Made by a program: the position numbers and the translations under genes. A stretch of 40,812 nt of DNA from Oribacterium sp. C9. GTDB lineage: Bacteria > Bacillota > Clostridia > Lachnospirales > Lachnospiraceae. Location of the stretch: the NCBI RefSeq assembly GCF_002007235.1, contig NZ_MUHW01000027.1, positions 1 through 40,812 of the forward strand, written 5' to 3'. Positions within the stretch are counted from its first letter, which is position 1; each line of letters begins with the position of its first letter. Shown here piece after piece: positions 14,088-21,841 of the stretch. Below the pieces are notes generated by a model. It was not told the DNA's origin. It did not search any database and saw only the letters and a program-made list of their open reading frames with translations.

Positions 14088-16076
14088 TTATCCCTTGACG
14101 TATTTTGCAGCTTCCTCACCGCAGATCCTTCCGCCTGTGAGTGCATTCATCATGGATACACCCTCAACGAGAGGATAAGAGTTGTTGTACATCTCCGCAA
14201 CGTCATTTCCTGCTGCGTAAAGTCCCTTGATAACTGTTCCGTCATCCTTTATTACCTGAAGGTTTGAGTTTACGAGAACTCCTCCGATTCCTCCAAGAGA
14301 AACAGGTCTTGCCTTTACTGCGTAAAGTGTGCCCTCGCCGAGGCTCTTCATGTATCTGGAAGCCTTTCCGTATACAGGGTCTACACCGTTTTCACATGAA
14401 GCATTGTAATCTGCCAATGTCTTCTCCAGAGTGTCTGCATCTACGCCCATATTCTGTGCAAGCTCAGCAACAGAATCGCCCTTGAATACGATTCCCTTCT
14501 GAACTCCGTCCTCAAGTGCGGCGCGGAACTCTGTCCAACCCTCATCGATAGAGAACATAGGAATAGTCGGCTCATAAGCCACGGCTGTATCTACATCAAG
14601 AGCCTTGGCACCGCCCTCTTCCAGAGCCTTCACCATATCCTCAGAAATGATGGAGAAGTAATATTCGCCCTGAGTTGCTGCTGCATTTGAGCAAAGAGCT
14701 GTATCATAATTGAGATCCTCAGGACAGAATCTTGCGGCTCTCTTGTTTACCCATACACTGGTAGGCATATAGATAGCCTTTGCGATCTCGTCCTTGCCCT
14801 GCCCTGTCTGGATACCTGAATATGAAGTAACTCCGTGATACTGCTGTATGGTCTTACCCTTACCTGCACCGATGGCACGTGACATGGTTGCACCGTCTCC
14901 GGTCTGTGTACCTGTTGTAAATGTCTCGAGAGGGAAACCTACCTCTTCTTCGATCATGTCAGCATTGGCACCGAATCCACCTGTTCCGAGAACAACGGCA
15001 TCACATGATATCTCATAGGTTGTTCCGTCCTTGGCAACAGCAACAACACCTGTGATCCTGTCGTCCTCTGCCTTAAGCTCTGTGGCAGGTGTCTCGAAGA
15101 AGACCTGTCCGCCGTCTGCCTTGAACTTATCTACCAGCTTTGCATAGTATCCGAACTTATTCTCCTGATCCTTATATATATGGTAGGTCTGGAATCCGTC
15201 TGCATGAGCGGCCTGCTCGATACCCATGAAAGTGAACTCCATGCCGTTCTCCTCAAGCCAGTCGATAGTCTCACCTGAACGGTTCGCTATATTGTAGAAA
15301 AGCTGTCCGTCATCCATCCAGCAGTTATAATCCTGCCAGTATTTAAGTACATCAGCTGTTGTGAAGGTTCCTGCAACTCCTGCTTCCTTCTGATCCTTGG
15401 AATCTATACCCATAGGTCCTCCGGCGATGATGGATACACCACCCGGGGTTGCTGCCTTCTCAAGAAGGATAACATCAGCACCGTTCTGCTGTGCTGTAAG
15501 AGCTGCTGAAACACCTGCTGCTCCGGCACCTACAACTACGACGTCAGCCTTCAGCTCCTTGACCTCTGTTGACTTTTCCTTAACTTCTCCTTCGAGCTCA
15601 TCAGGATTTCCTCCTGCTGCTATTACAGCCTGCTTTACGGCCTCAATGATAGCATCGGAAGTGATGGTAGCGCCTGTCACGCCATCCACAACAGGTCTTC
15701 CTGCTGCAACGATGTCCTTAGGAACCTGCTCAAGAGCCGCTGCAGCAACCTCAGGAGTCTCGCTGTTGTCACCGACCTTTACAGAAACGATCTTTCCATC
15801 CTTGATCTCTGTCGTTACTGTCATCTTGCCGTTTCTACCATCAACGGTTATATCGTATGTTCCGTCCGTAAGACCGGAACCTGACTCTGCTTTTGATCCT
15901 TCTTTACTTTCCTCTGCCTTCTCTGTGGCAGCTTCACTTGTTTCCTCTGCAGTAGTTTCAGCTGCTGTTGTCTCTGCCTTTGATGCAGCCGTTGTAGCTT
16001 CCGGTGTAGCATTGGCACCGCAGCCTGTCATGACCATTCCGGCAATAAGTGCTGCTGATATAAGTTCTCTCTTCAT
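14088..16076 (-). CDS. Secreted FAD/FMN reductase lipoprotein (fumarate/urocanate reductase-like)
   Basis: A 662-aa protein. It starts with a signal peptide and lipobox VMTGC (Cys19), then an Ala/Thr/Glu-rich linker to about residue 66. An FMN_bind domain follows (about 68-155) with the flavinylation motif DGVTGAT (131-137), whose Thr137 would carry FMN through a phosphodiester bond made by ApbE. The rest is an FAD_binding_2 reductase domain (GAGAAG at 183-188; C-terminal AAGNDVAEMYNNSYPLVEG). Related proteins reduce fumarate, urocanate or similar acceptors outside the membrane. The substrate is not deducible: the usual catalytic His/Arg pattern is not obvious. The start at 16076 follows GGAGAGGAG by 5 nt; the open frame back to 16139 lacks this. 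Confidence 0.88.
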   Translation of the reverse strand: MKRELISAALIAGMVMTGCGANATPEATTAASKAETTAAETTAEETSEAATEKAEESKEGSKAESGSGLTDGTYDITVDGRNGKMTVTTEIKDGKIVSVKVGDNSETPEVAAAALEQVPKDIVAAGRPVVDGVTGATITSDAIIEAVKQAVIAAGGNPDELEGEVKEKSTEVKELKADVVVVGAGAAGVSAALTAQQNGADVILLEKAATPGGVSIIAGGPMGIDSKDQKEAGVAGTFTTADVLKYWQDYNCWMDDGQLFYNIANRSGETIDWLEENGMEFTFMGIEQAAHADGFQTYHIYKDQENKFGYYAKLVDKFKADGGQVFFETPATELKAEDDRITGVVAVAKDGTTYEISCDAVVLGTGGFGANADMIEEEVGFPLETFTTGTQTGDGATMSRAIGAGKGKTIQQYHGVTSYSGIQTGQGKDEIAKAIYMPTSVWVNKRAARFCPEDLNYDTALCSNAAATQGEYYFSIISEDMVKALEEGGAKALDVDTAVAYEPTIPMFSIDEGWTEFRAALEDGVQKGIVFKGDSVAELAQNMGVDADTLEKTLADYNASCENGVDPVYGKASRYMKSLGEGTLYAVKARPVSLGGIGGVLVNSNLQVIKDDGTVIKGLYAAGNDVAEMYNNSYPLVEGVSMMNALTGGRICGEEAAKYVKG

Positions 16077-16160
16077 AAATCTCCTCTCCCTCTTTTCGGG
16101 AATTTGGTTCATTTTCATGAACTGCTGTTTTTGGGGCAATGTTATTTATTTAACATTTCT

Positions 16161-16178
16161 GTGTAACTATAATTACAC
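16161..16178. promoter_or_regulatory. Palindrome upstream of the flavin reductase
   Basis: GTGTAA-CTATAA-TTACAC is a perfect 6+6 dyad about 85 nt before the start codon. A further half-site (TTACAC) occurs near 16227. Probable operator; the regulator is unknown. Confidence 0.45.
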
Positions 16179-16198
16179 ATCATCGGCCGAAGCTGTAT

Positions 16199-16219
16199 GT
16201 CTGTTTCAGACAAACAGAC
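16199..16219. promoter_or_regulatory. Second palindrome upstream of the flavin reductase
   Basis: GTCTGTTT-CAGAC-AAACAGAC is a perfect 8+8 inverted repeat with a 5-nt centre and no T-run, 20 nt beyond the first palindrome. Confidence 0.5.
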
Positions 16220-16254
16220 GCTCGAATTACACGCAGATTCCACAACAGGAGAGA

Positions 16255-16293
16255 CTAAAAAAGGGATGCCTCCCGCAAAACGCAGGAGGCATC
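16255..16293 (-). terminator. Terminator of the lysine-type ABC operon
   Basis: The stem GATGCCTCC / GGAGGCATC (16265-16293), extended by GCG/GC pairs around a TTTT loop, is followed on the minus strand by CCTTTTTTAG. It lies just after the ATPase stop codon at 16304. Confidence 0.85.
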
Positions 16294-16303
16294 TTCTATC
16301 GAT

Positions 16304-17050
16304 CTATTTATTTTTCGTTGCGCTGAGAAAATTTCGTGTCCTCTCACTTACAGGATGCTCGAAAAGCTGTTCAGGTGTGCCCTGCTCCTCGATCCTTCCC
16401 TGATCCATGAAGACAACTCTGTCCGCAACCTCTCTCGCAAAACCCATCTCATGGGTAACGATGATCATGGTGAGACCTTCCTCAGCCAGATCCTTCATTA
16501 CATTGAGAACTTCTCCTACCATCTCAGGATCAAGAGCCGATGTAGGCTCATCGAAAAGCATGAGCTTCGGTTTCATACACAGCGCCCTTGCGATAGCCAC
16601 ACGCTGCTTCTGTCCGCCTGAAATTCTGGAGACATTGGCACCCGCAAACTCCTTCATGCCAACCTTATCAAGGAAATGGAGAGCCCTTTCGGTTGCCTCC
16701 TCTTTTGAAAGCTTAAGTACCTTTCTCTGAGGATAAACACAGTTTTCGATAACATTCATGTTGTTGAAAAGATTGAACTGCTGAAAGCACATGCCGACCT
16801 TCGCGCGATAGGCATTGATATCCTTTGTATGAAGGATATCCTCGCCGAAGACTGTAATGACGCCTCCGTCCGCCTTTTCAAGGAGATTTATGCAGCGGAG
16901 CAGTGTCGACTTTCCTGAACCCGAACGACCGATGAGGCAGACGACCTCTCCTTCATTTACGGAAAAATCAACCCCTTTGAGCACCTCAAGCTCACCGTAT
17001 TTTTTTCTAATGTTTCTGATCTCTACTACAGGTGATGCCATAGTGCTCAC
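16304..17050 (-). CDS. Amino acid (probably lysine) ABC transporter ATPase
   Basis: A 248-aa GlnQ/HisP-type ATPase with Walker [10 protein letters not shown] (Lys47), Q-loop QQFNLF, signature [15 protein letters not shown], Walker [12 protein letters not shown] and H-loop VTHEMGFA. The start is placed at a GTG (17050) 4 nt after GGAGG; its first bases overlap the permease stop codon (GTGA), indicating translational coupling. An ATG three codons later is the alternative. Last gene of the binding protein-permease-ATPase operon under the riboswitch at 18762-18928. Confidence 0.92.
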   Translation of the reverse strand: MSTMASPVVEIRNIRKKYGELEVLKGVDFSVNEGEVVCLIGRSGSGKSTLLRCINLLEKADGGVITVFGEDILHTKDINAYRAKVGMCFQQFNLFNNMNVIENCVYPQRKVLKLSKEEATERALHFLDKVGMKEFAGANVSRISGGQKQRVAIARALCMKPKLMLFDEPTSALDPEMVGEVLNVMKDLAEEGLTMIIVTHEMGFAREVADRVVFMDQGRIEEQGTPEQLFEHPVSERTRNFLSATKNK

Positions 17051-17814
17051 TTTGCCTCCAACTTCTTCTTTGTATACCCGATGCTTTTGGGATCAGTATC
17101 GCTCATAGGCAGTGAATACTGACTGTCCGAATTCATCCTCTTCTCTATATAATTCAGTATGAGACTCGCTATGGAGGTGAGTATCAGATAGATAAGCGCC
17201 TCGAGGAAATAGGTCTCAGTGAAATGGAAGGTGGATCCGGCGATACTTTTCGCCTGAAACATAAGCTCTGTGATGGATACGATCATGAGCACCGAGGAAT
17301 CCTTGATGTTTACGATAAATTCGTTTCCTATGGCAGGGAAAGCATTCTTCACTGCCTGGGGAAGAACCACGCCAAGCATGGTCTGTGCGTTAGACATGCC
17401 GAGGGATCTCGCTGCCTCTGTCTGTCCGCTGTCCACAGCCTGGATACCGGAACGGATGATCTCAGCCATGTAGGCACCGGTGTTGATGCTTATTACAAAG
17501 ATAGCCGCAACTGTAGGAGTCCAGTGAATGATGTTCAGAAGGGCGTAGTAAATGAAGACCGCCTGAACCATCATAGGTGTTCCGCGGAAAACAGTGATGT
17601 AAGCATTGGCAATGACATCAAAAAATTTCTTCAGAAATCTCGATGCATCGCTCGCTGTGTGGTCAAGCCTAACTGCTCTGAAGCCTCCAACCAGAAGTCC
17701 GAGAACGAGACCGAAGCAGGTTCCTGTGAGAGCCACCAGAAGTGTGGTACGGACTCCCAACAGCAGGCTTGCGTGATATTTACTGATTATTTCTATACAA
17801 TTCTCAATGAACAT
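17047..17814 (-). CDS. Amino acid (probably lysine) ABC transporter permease
   Basis: A 255-aa HisMQ/GlnP-type permease with about five hydrophobic helices. It has the family motifs [14 protein letters not shown] (about residue 95) and the EAA loop [21 protein letters not shown]. It is a single permease gene, so it probably forms a homodimer. It starts 6 nt after the binding-protein gene and overlaps the ATPase gene. Confidence 0.92.
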   Translation of the reverse strand: MFIENCIEIISKYHASLLLGVRTTLLVALTGTCFGLVLGLLVGGFRAVRLDHTASDASRFLKKFFDVIANAYITVFRGTPMMVQAVFIYYALLNIIHWTPTVAAIFVISINTGAYMAEIIRSGIQAVDSGQTEAARSLGMSNAQTMLGVVLPQAVKNAFPAIGNEFIVNIKDSSVLMIVSITELMFQAKSIAGSTFHFTETYFLEALIYLILTSIASLILNYIEKRMNSDSQYSLPMSDTDPKSIGYTKKKLEAK

Positions 17815-17820
17815 TATCTA

Positions 17821-18681
17821 TTAACCATTAGCCGGCTGACGCTCAACCGCTGCCTCCATAAGTGAATTTCTCTCGTCTACAGATATCTCTGAAAGCGCCT
17901 TCTCAAGCTGATCCTTCAACTCTGTATCTTCCTTTCTCACCGCTACGGACACTGTTGTGTCAGCTGTGAAACCCTTGCCCTCGTCAAATCTCACGATGGC
18001 GAGTCCTGAGTTAGCGGCTACGACACCGTTTGCAACAGGAAGCTCAGATACGACCGCGTCAACTGCTCCTGCCTGAAGTGCCTGTATGGATGCCGGGAAT
18101 GTCTCTGCCGCAGGCTGGTGAACCACACCTTCGATCTGATCGATGACCTCATCATAAACCGTGTTCATCTGTCCCTGTACTGTGGCACCGGAGAAATCCT
18201 GAATACCTGTTGCTCCCGCATACTTACTGTCAGCCTTTACTATCATGACCTCCTCAGACTCATAGTAAGGAGATGTAAATGCTACCTCCTTTTCTCTCTC
18301 AGGAGTATCTGTCATACCTGCGATAATGGCATCGATCTGGTCGTTCTGAAGTGAAAGGATGAGGTTATCCCAGTCAAGCTTCACGATCTGAACATCTCTG
18401 CCGATGGAGCCTGCAAGCTTTGTAGCCATGACTACATCATAACCGTCGGCATAGTCAACTCCAGTGATAGGCTGGGTGAAATCATTGGTCTCTGTGGTTG
18501 TCCAGTTGAACGGAGCATAGTTGCACTCCATTCCCACTCTCAGAACTCCCTTTCCGGAAGCTGCCGCCTCTGTTCCCTGTGCCTGAGACGCTTCTGTTGT
18601 CTTAGGTGTGCTGTTTCCGCATCCTGCAAGAAGTGCTGCACTTGCGAAGATTACTGCTGCTGAAATGATTGATCTCTTCAT
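17821..18681 (-). CDS. Amino acid (probably lysine) binding lipoprotein
   Basis: A 286-aa family 3 solute-binding lipoprotein (SBP_bac_3). Signal peptide with lipobox LLAGC (Cys21), short linker, then GVLRVGMECNYAPFNW, the typical start of the mature domain. QNDQIDAIIAGMTDTPEREKEV and ALQAGAVDAVVSELPV are conserved family stretches. The ATG at 18681 follows AAAGGAG by 7 nt; a start six codons earlier has no ribosome binding site. The L-box riboswitch upstream suggests lysine as ligand. The fold is certain; the ligand is inferred from regulation. Confidence 0.9.
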   Translation of the reverse strand: MKRSIISAAVIFASAALLAGCGNSTPKTTEASQAQGTEAAASGKGVLRVGMECNYAPFNWTTTETNDFTQPITGVDYADGYDVVMATKLAGSIGRDVQIVKLDWDNLILSLQNDQIDAIIAGMTDTPEREKEVAFTSPYYESEEVMIVKADSKYAGATGIQDFSGATVQGQMNTVYDEVIDQIEGVVHQPAAETFPASIQALQAGAVDAVVSELPVANGVVAANSGLAIVRFDEGKGFTADTTVSVAVRKEDTELKDQLEKALSEISVDERNSLMEAAVERQPANG

Positions 18682-18700
18682 ATTTTTTCTCCTTTGCAAT

Positions 18701-18732
18701 AAAAAAGACCATATGTGCTATCACATACGGTC
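18701..18732 (-). terminator. Riboswitch-controlled attenuator
   Basis: A stem of 11 pairs (GACCGTATGTG / CACATATGGTC with one G-T pair) and a 4-nt loop (18707-18732), followed by six Ts on the minus strand (18701-18706). It lies between the L-box aptamer and the binding-protein ribosome binding site: the expression platform for transcription termination. Confidence 0.88.
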
Positions 18733-18761
18733 TAAATCTCTGAAAATATGAATCAGATCCC

Positions 18762-18928
18762 ATAAGTAATAGCGCCTCTCCGAAATCGGAGGAGTGATAC
18801 AGATATTCTCTGCACCCCCACAGAACATGCTTGCGACAATGTTCCGTTCGGCGGTGATTACCTTTCCTTCACTTCTCAGCCCGCCGGCTCAGTGGAGTAC
18901 TCATTTACACCGCTACCTCTATTTACAT
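18762..18928 (-). ncRNA. Lysine riboswitch (L-box)
   Basis: On the minus strand the segment carries conserved L-box elements in order: ATAGAGGT(A)GCGG at the 5' side of P1, GAGTA, GAAAGG then CACCGCCGAA (P3/J3-4), the P4 arm GAACAT/ATGTTC, GGGGG, and the 3' GGAGAGGCGCTATT that closes P1 (AATAG/CTATT). It is followed by a terminator and precedes an amino acid ABC operon. When lysine is bound, termination is expected. Recognised by eye; a covariance-model search would be decisive. Confidence 0.85.
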
Positions 18929-18949
18929 AAGTCTTTTATGTTTTGCCTA

Positions 18950-18978
18950 AATATAGTATTCAGGGAATATTATGTCAA
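18950..18978 (-). promoter_or_regulatory. Promoter of the lysine ABC operon
   Basis: Minus-strand TTGACA (18973-18978), 17-nt spacer, TATATT (18950-18955). The start near 18943 is just upstream of the riboswitch aptamer. Confidence 0.87.
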
Positions 18979-19023
18979 GTGAGTCTGATATTTAATGTAG
19001 TTATATCTACTATTCCAAAATCG

Positions 19024-20787
19024 TCAGGATGCTCTTTTGGCCTTCTTTTTACCGGCGAAAGCATTGTCCTGCTTCTTAGCTTTAAATGTATTCTCCTGCT
19101 TCTTTCCGCGGTTCATCTCTCTGCGGCTGTCAGCCTTTCCGAAGGAGCTTCTCTCCTTTGTCTTCTTAAAGGATTCTTCTGACCGGTTTTTCTTATTATC
19201 TTCCTTTATCTCTCTATACTTCTTTTCTCTCTTTTCGAAGCTTGCAGTTGCCTCTGCAAAGATCTCGGCGCTCTTCTTGTAGAACTTTTCAAATCCGGTC
19301 TTCTTCGGCTTTTCTGAGCGTACGTCACTCTTCTTTGAGTCTCTTTTTCTCTCAGACTTAAATCTGTTTCTATCCTCACGAGCCTTTTCGCTGTTCTTAT
19401 CCTCATTTAAAGAGCCTGCTGCAAGCTTTGCCTTTGCTACTGCTGCCACAGCCTCCTCAACGGAAAGTCCCTCCAGTCGGAGCTTTCTTCTCTCCAGTCT
19501 TTCCTTCTTCTCGGCACGGACCATGGCGATGCGCGAATCCTTATCCTCCTTGCGGACACGGGCCTTGCGGCTGCCTGCCCTCTCAGAACGGTTCTTTCTC
19601 TCAGCCTCATCCTTTTCAGTCTTTGGCTTTCCGAATCTTCTTCTCTCACCGCGCTTTACACGCTCGATGACGATAGACTGCTCAGTCTCGATCTCCGGAA
19701 TCTCCTTCTGCATCATCTTCTCGATGTCATAGAGAAGTCCCATCTCCTCCTTACTGCAAAGGGTGATGGCCTCACCTGTCTGTCCGGCTCTTCCCACACG
19801 ACCGATTCTGTGTATATATGACTCAGTCTCCTCAGGAAGCTCGTAATTGAATACATGGCTTATCTTTGGGATGTCAATGCCTCTGGATGCCACATCTGTA
19901 GCAACCAGGACCTTGATGTTACCTGAACGGAATCTTTCGAGAGCATTCTGACGCTGTCCCTGTGTCTTGTTTCCGTGTATAGCCATGGAAACGATACCGA
20001 GCTTTCCGAGATCTCTAACGAGATGGTCTGCGCCATGCTTGGTTCTGGTAAATACGATGGACTTCTTTACGCCTTCCTTCTTCAGGAAATCTCCGAGAAC
20101 TGTCTTCTTGTCTTCCTTTTCCATGAAACAGATCTTCTGATCAACTGTTTCTGCAGGACTTGTGGTAGATGCGATCTTGATGGTCTCGGGCTCCTGAAGG
20201 ATATCTCTTGCCAGAGCTTCGATCTCCTTAGGCATGGTGGCAGAAAACATTACAGTCTGTCTGTCCTCCGGAACCTCACTGACAACTCTTCTTATATCAT
20301 GAATAAATCCCATATCGAGCATGCGGTCAGCTTCATCCAGAATAAGGACCTCTATATCCTTGAGACTGACGATACCCTGATTCATATAATCAATAAGACG
20401 TCCCGGTGTTGCCACCAGAATGTCACAGCCTCTCTCATAGGCTCTCACCTGTGGTCCCTGCTTGGCTCCGCCGTAGAAGCACACTGTACGGAGACGCATA
20501 TATCTGCTGTACTTTTTGAAATTCTCAAGTATCTGTATGGCAAGCTCTCTTGTGGGAGTAAGCACGATGGCACGCGGATGTTCTCTGGACTCATCATCGA
20601 GCATATTGAGAACAGGCAGTGCGAAGGCCGCTGTCTTTCCTGTTCCCGTCTGAGCACAGGCGATCATATCCTTTCCCTCCATCATGAGAGGGATTGCCTG
20701 CTCCTGAATGGGTGACGGCTCCTTGTATCCTGCCTTTGTGATAGCGTCAACGATACGGTGATTTAAATTTAATTCATTAAATGTCAT
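19024..20787 (-). CDS. DEAD-box ATP-dependent RNA helicase
   Basis: A 587-aa helicase with all core motifs: Q motif (SPIQEQAIP, about 25-33), Walker A AQTGTGKT (45-52), PTRELA (78-83), DEAD (151-154), SAT (182-184), and the C-terminal RecA domain with ATDVASRGIDI and HRIGRVGRAG. From about residue 380 a 200-residue tail of Lys/Arg/Glu/Ser-rich low-complexity sequence follows, as in CshA/DeaD-type RNA chaperone helicases that work in ribosome assembly and cold adaptation. It has its own promoter and a structured leader. No clear terminator lies between its stop and the next minus-strand promoter. Confidence 0.93.
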   Translation of the reverse strand: MTFNELNLNHRIVDAITKAGYKEPSPIQEQAIPLMMEGKDMIACAQTGTGKTAAFALPVLNMLDDESREHPRAIVLTPTRELAIQILENFKKYSRYMRLRTVCFYGGAKQGPQVRAYERGCDILVATPGRLIDYMNQGIVSLKDIEVLILDEADRMLDMGFIHDIRRVVSEVPEDRQTVMFSATMPKEIEALARDILQEPETIKIASTTSPAETVDQKICFMEKEDKKTVLGDFLKKEGVKKSIVFTRTKHGADHLVRDLGKLGIVSMAIHGNKTQGQRQNALERFRSGNIKVLVATDVASRGIDIPKISHVFNYELPEETESYIHRIGRVGRAGQTGEAITLCSKEEMGLLYDIEKMMQKEIPEIETEQSIVIERVKRGERRRFGKPKTEKDEAERKNRSERAGSRKARVRKEDKDSRIAMVRAEKKERLERRKLRLEGLSVEEAVAAVAKAKLAAGSLNEDKNSEKAREDRNRFKSERKRDSKKSDVRSEKPKKTGFEKFYKKSAEIFAEATASFEKREKKYREIKEDNKKNRSEESFKKTKERSSFGKADSRREMNRGKKQENTFKAKKQDNAFAGKKKAKRAS

Positions 20788-20809
20788 TTAATATTTCCTT
20801 TTATTATGA

Positions 20810-20893
20810 GTATAAGCGGCGTTATGCTTCACGACCTGTGTTTCACAACCTTATCGCTTATACAGAAAAACTGACCGGGCACGCCCGATCAGT
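20810..20893 (-). promoter_or_regulatory. Structured leader of the helicase gene, with terminator-like hairpin
   Basis: Two hairpins occupy the leader. The first (20870-20893) is ACTGATCGGGC / GCCCGGTCAGT followed by TTTTT, an intrinsic-terminator shape inside the leader. The second has 9-bp perfect outer arms GTATAAGCG (20855-20863) and CGCTTATAC (20810-20818). This arrangement suggests attenuation, perhaps cold-responsive or autoregulatory. The mechanism is inference. Confidence 0.6.
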
Positions 20894-20924
20894 AAAGTAA
20901 TTTGTTTATAGATAAGACTGTGGG

Positions 20925-20953
20925 AGTTTAACACACCTAAAATAATATTGCAA
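20925..20953 (-). promoter_or_regulatory. Predicted promoter of the helicase gene
   Basis: Minus-strand TTGCAA (20948-20953), 17-nt spacer, TAAACT (20925-20930) preceded by a TG extension. Start near 20918, giving a leader of about 130 nt. Confidence 0.5.
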
Positions 20954-20977
20954 GTTGGTTTTCATTTTGTACTTCGC

Positions 20978-21017
20978 AAATGCAAAGGGAGCTATCCTGA
21001 GATAGCTCCCTCTGCAT
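20978..21017 (+). other. Long hairpin upstream of a 29-codon ORF
   Basis: A 10-bp GGGAGCTATC / GATAGCTCCC stem with CTGA loop, extended by AATGCA/TGCATT below a 2-nt internal loop. There is no T-run, so it is not a clean terminator. It lies 6 nt before the AAGGAG of the short ORF at 21040. Confidence 0.55.
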
Positions 21018-21039
21018 TCTGTAAGGAGATAAAAAAACA

Positions 21040-21129
21040 ATGTATTATTGGCTTGATATATTCATCGGCGGGATTATCTACGACATAAGTACTTTTTTAA
21101 AATTATTTAGCAGAAAAAATGTCTGGTAA
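21040..21129 (+). CDS. Candidate small membrane peptide (29 aa)
   Basis: ATG to TAA, 29 codons, preceded by AAGGAG 11 nt upstream. The peptide begins MYYWLDIFIGG and continues with a hydrophobic helix, then ends in a basic KLFSRKNVW tail. This layout is typical of short single-pass membrane peptides, including type I toxins and small regulatory proteins. No homologue was recognised. It lies alone between the helicase leader and the DUF1622 gene. Confidence rests only on ribosome binding site and composition. Confidence 0.4.
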   Translation: MYYWLDIFIGGIIYDISTFLKLFSRKNVW

Positions 21130-21279
21130 TGATCGTCAACCTGTTATCTGTGTAGTCTTTCATTCCATGATAGAGATAATATAGTCTTTATCATCAATGA
21201 AAATATACATATAGTAATAGGACGATATTAATTGTATAATGATAAATACATAATTTTAATGCCGAAAAAGGGGATGCAT

Positions 21280-21669
21280 ATGGGACTTTTAATTGAAAAT
21301 CTTGAGATGGTGCTTGAATATGTTGTTTCGATCTGCACCATCATGCTGGAGATGGTGGGCATCACAGTTCTTGTCTGGAGCGCTATCCGTTGTTTCTTCG
21401 GATGGATCCACAAGGATCAGCACATTAGGCTTGATCTGGCTCAGGGCATAGCTTTAGCTCTTGAATTCAAGATGGGCGGAGAGGTTCTTCGTACAGTAGT
21501 TGTCAGAGAATGGCGAGAGCTCGGTATACTTGGAGCCATCATTCTTCTGAGAGGATTACTTACCTTCCTTATCCATTGGGAGATCGAAAACGAGAAGAAA
21601 GAGCTTCAGGAGCATGCAAAAAAAGCAGCTTCACCAAAAGCAACAACAGTATCCGATGATGAAAAGTAA
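21280..21669 (+). CDS. DUF1622 family membrane protein
   Basis: A 129-aa protein matching DUF1622: a first hydrophobic segment (about residues 8-42, containing VGITVLVWSAIRCFF), the conserved LDLAQGIALALEFKMGGEVLRTVVV region, and a second helix (about 82-103), then a charged C-terminal tail. The start at 21280 was chosen because GGGG lies 6 nt upstream; earlier in-frame ATGs at 21232 and 21274 are less well placed. TATAAT at 21235-21240 may be its -10. Function unknown. The bidirectional terminator follows. Confidence 0.82.
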   Translation: MGLLIENLEMVLEYVVSICTIMLEMVGITVLVWSAIRCFFGWIHKDQHIRLDLAQGIALALEFKMGGEVLRTVVVREWRELGILGAIILLRGLLTFLIHWEIENEKKELQEHAKKAASPKATTVSDDEK

Positions 21670-21736
21670 CTCGTTACAGTGCTGATCTGTATGTTGTCAG
21701 ATATAGGCATAAAGCCGCTTGGATCAGTTTGATCGT

Positions 21737-21784
21737 AAAAAAACAGTGAACACTTCAGTGAGAGGTGTTCACTGTTTTTGTTTT
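21737..21784. terminator. Bidirectional terminator
   Basis: A 15-bp stem (AAAAACAGTGAACAC / GTGTTCACTGTTTTT, 21737-21779), then TTTTTGTTTT. It separates the DUF1622 gene from the convergent PPK2 gene. Confidence 0.93.
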
Positions 21785-21841
21785 CAGTTTTTTATAAATC
21801 ATTCCGGAATATACGGATAAGAGTTTATACTGCCCGGATGA

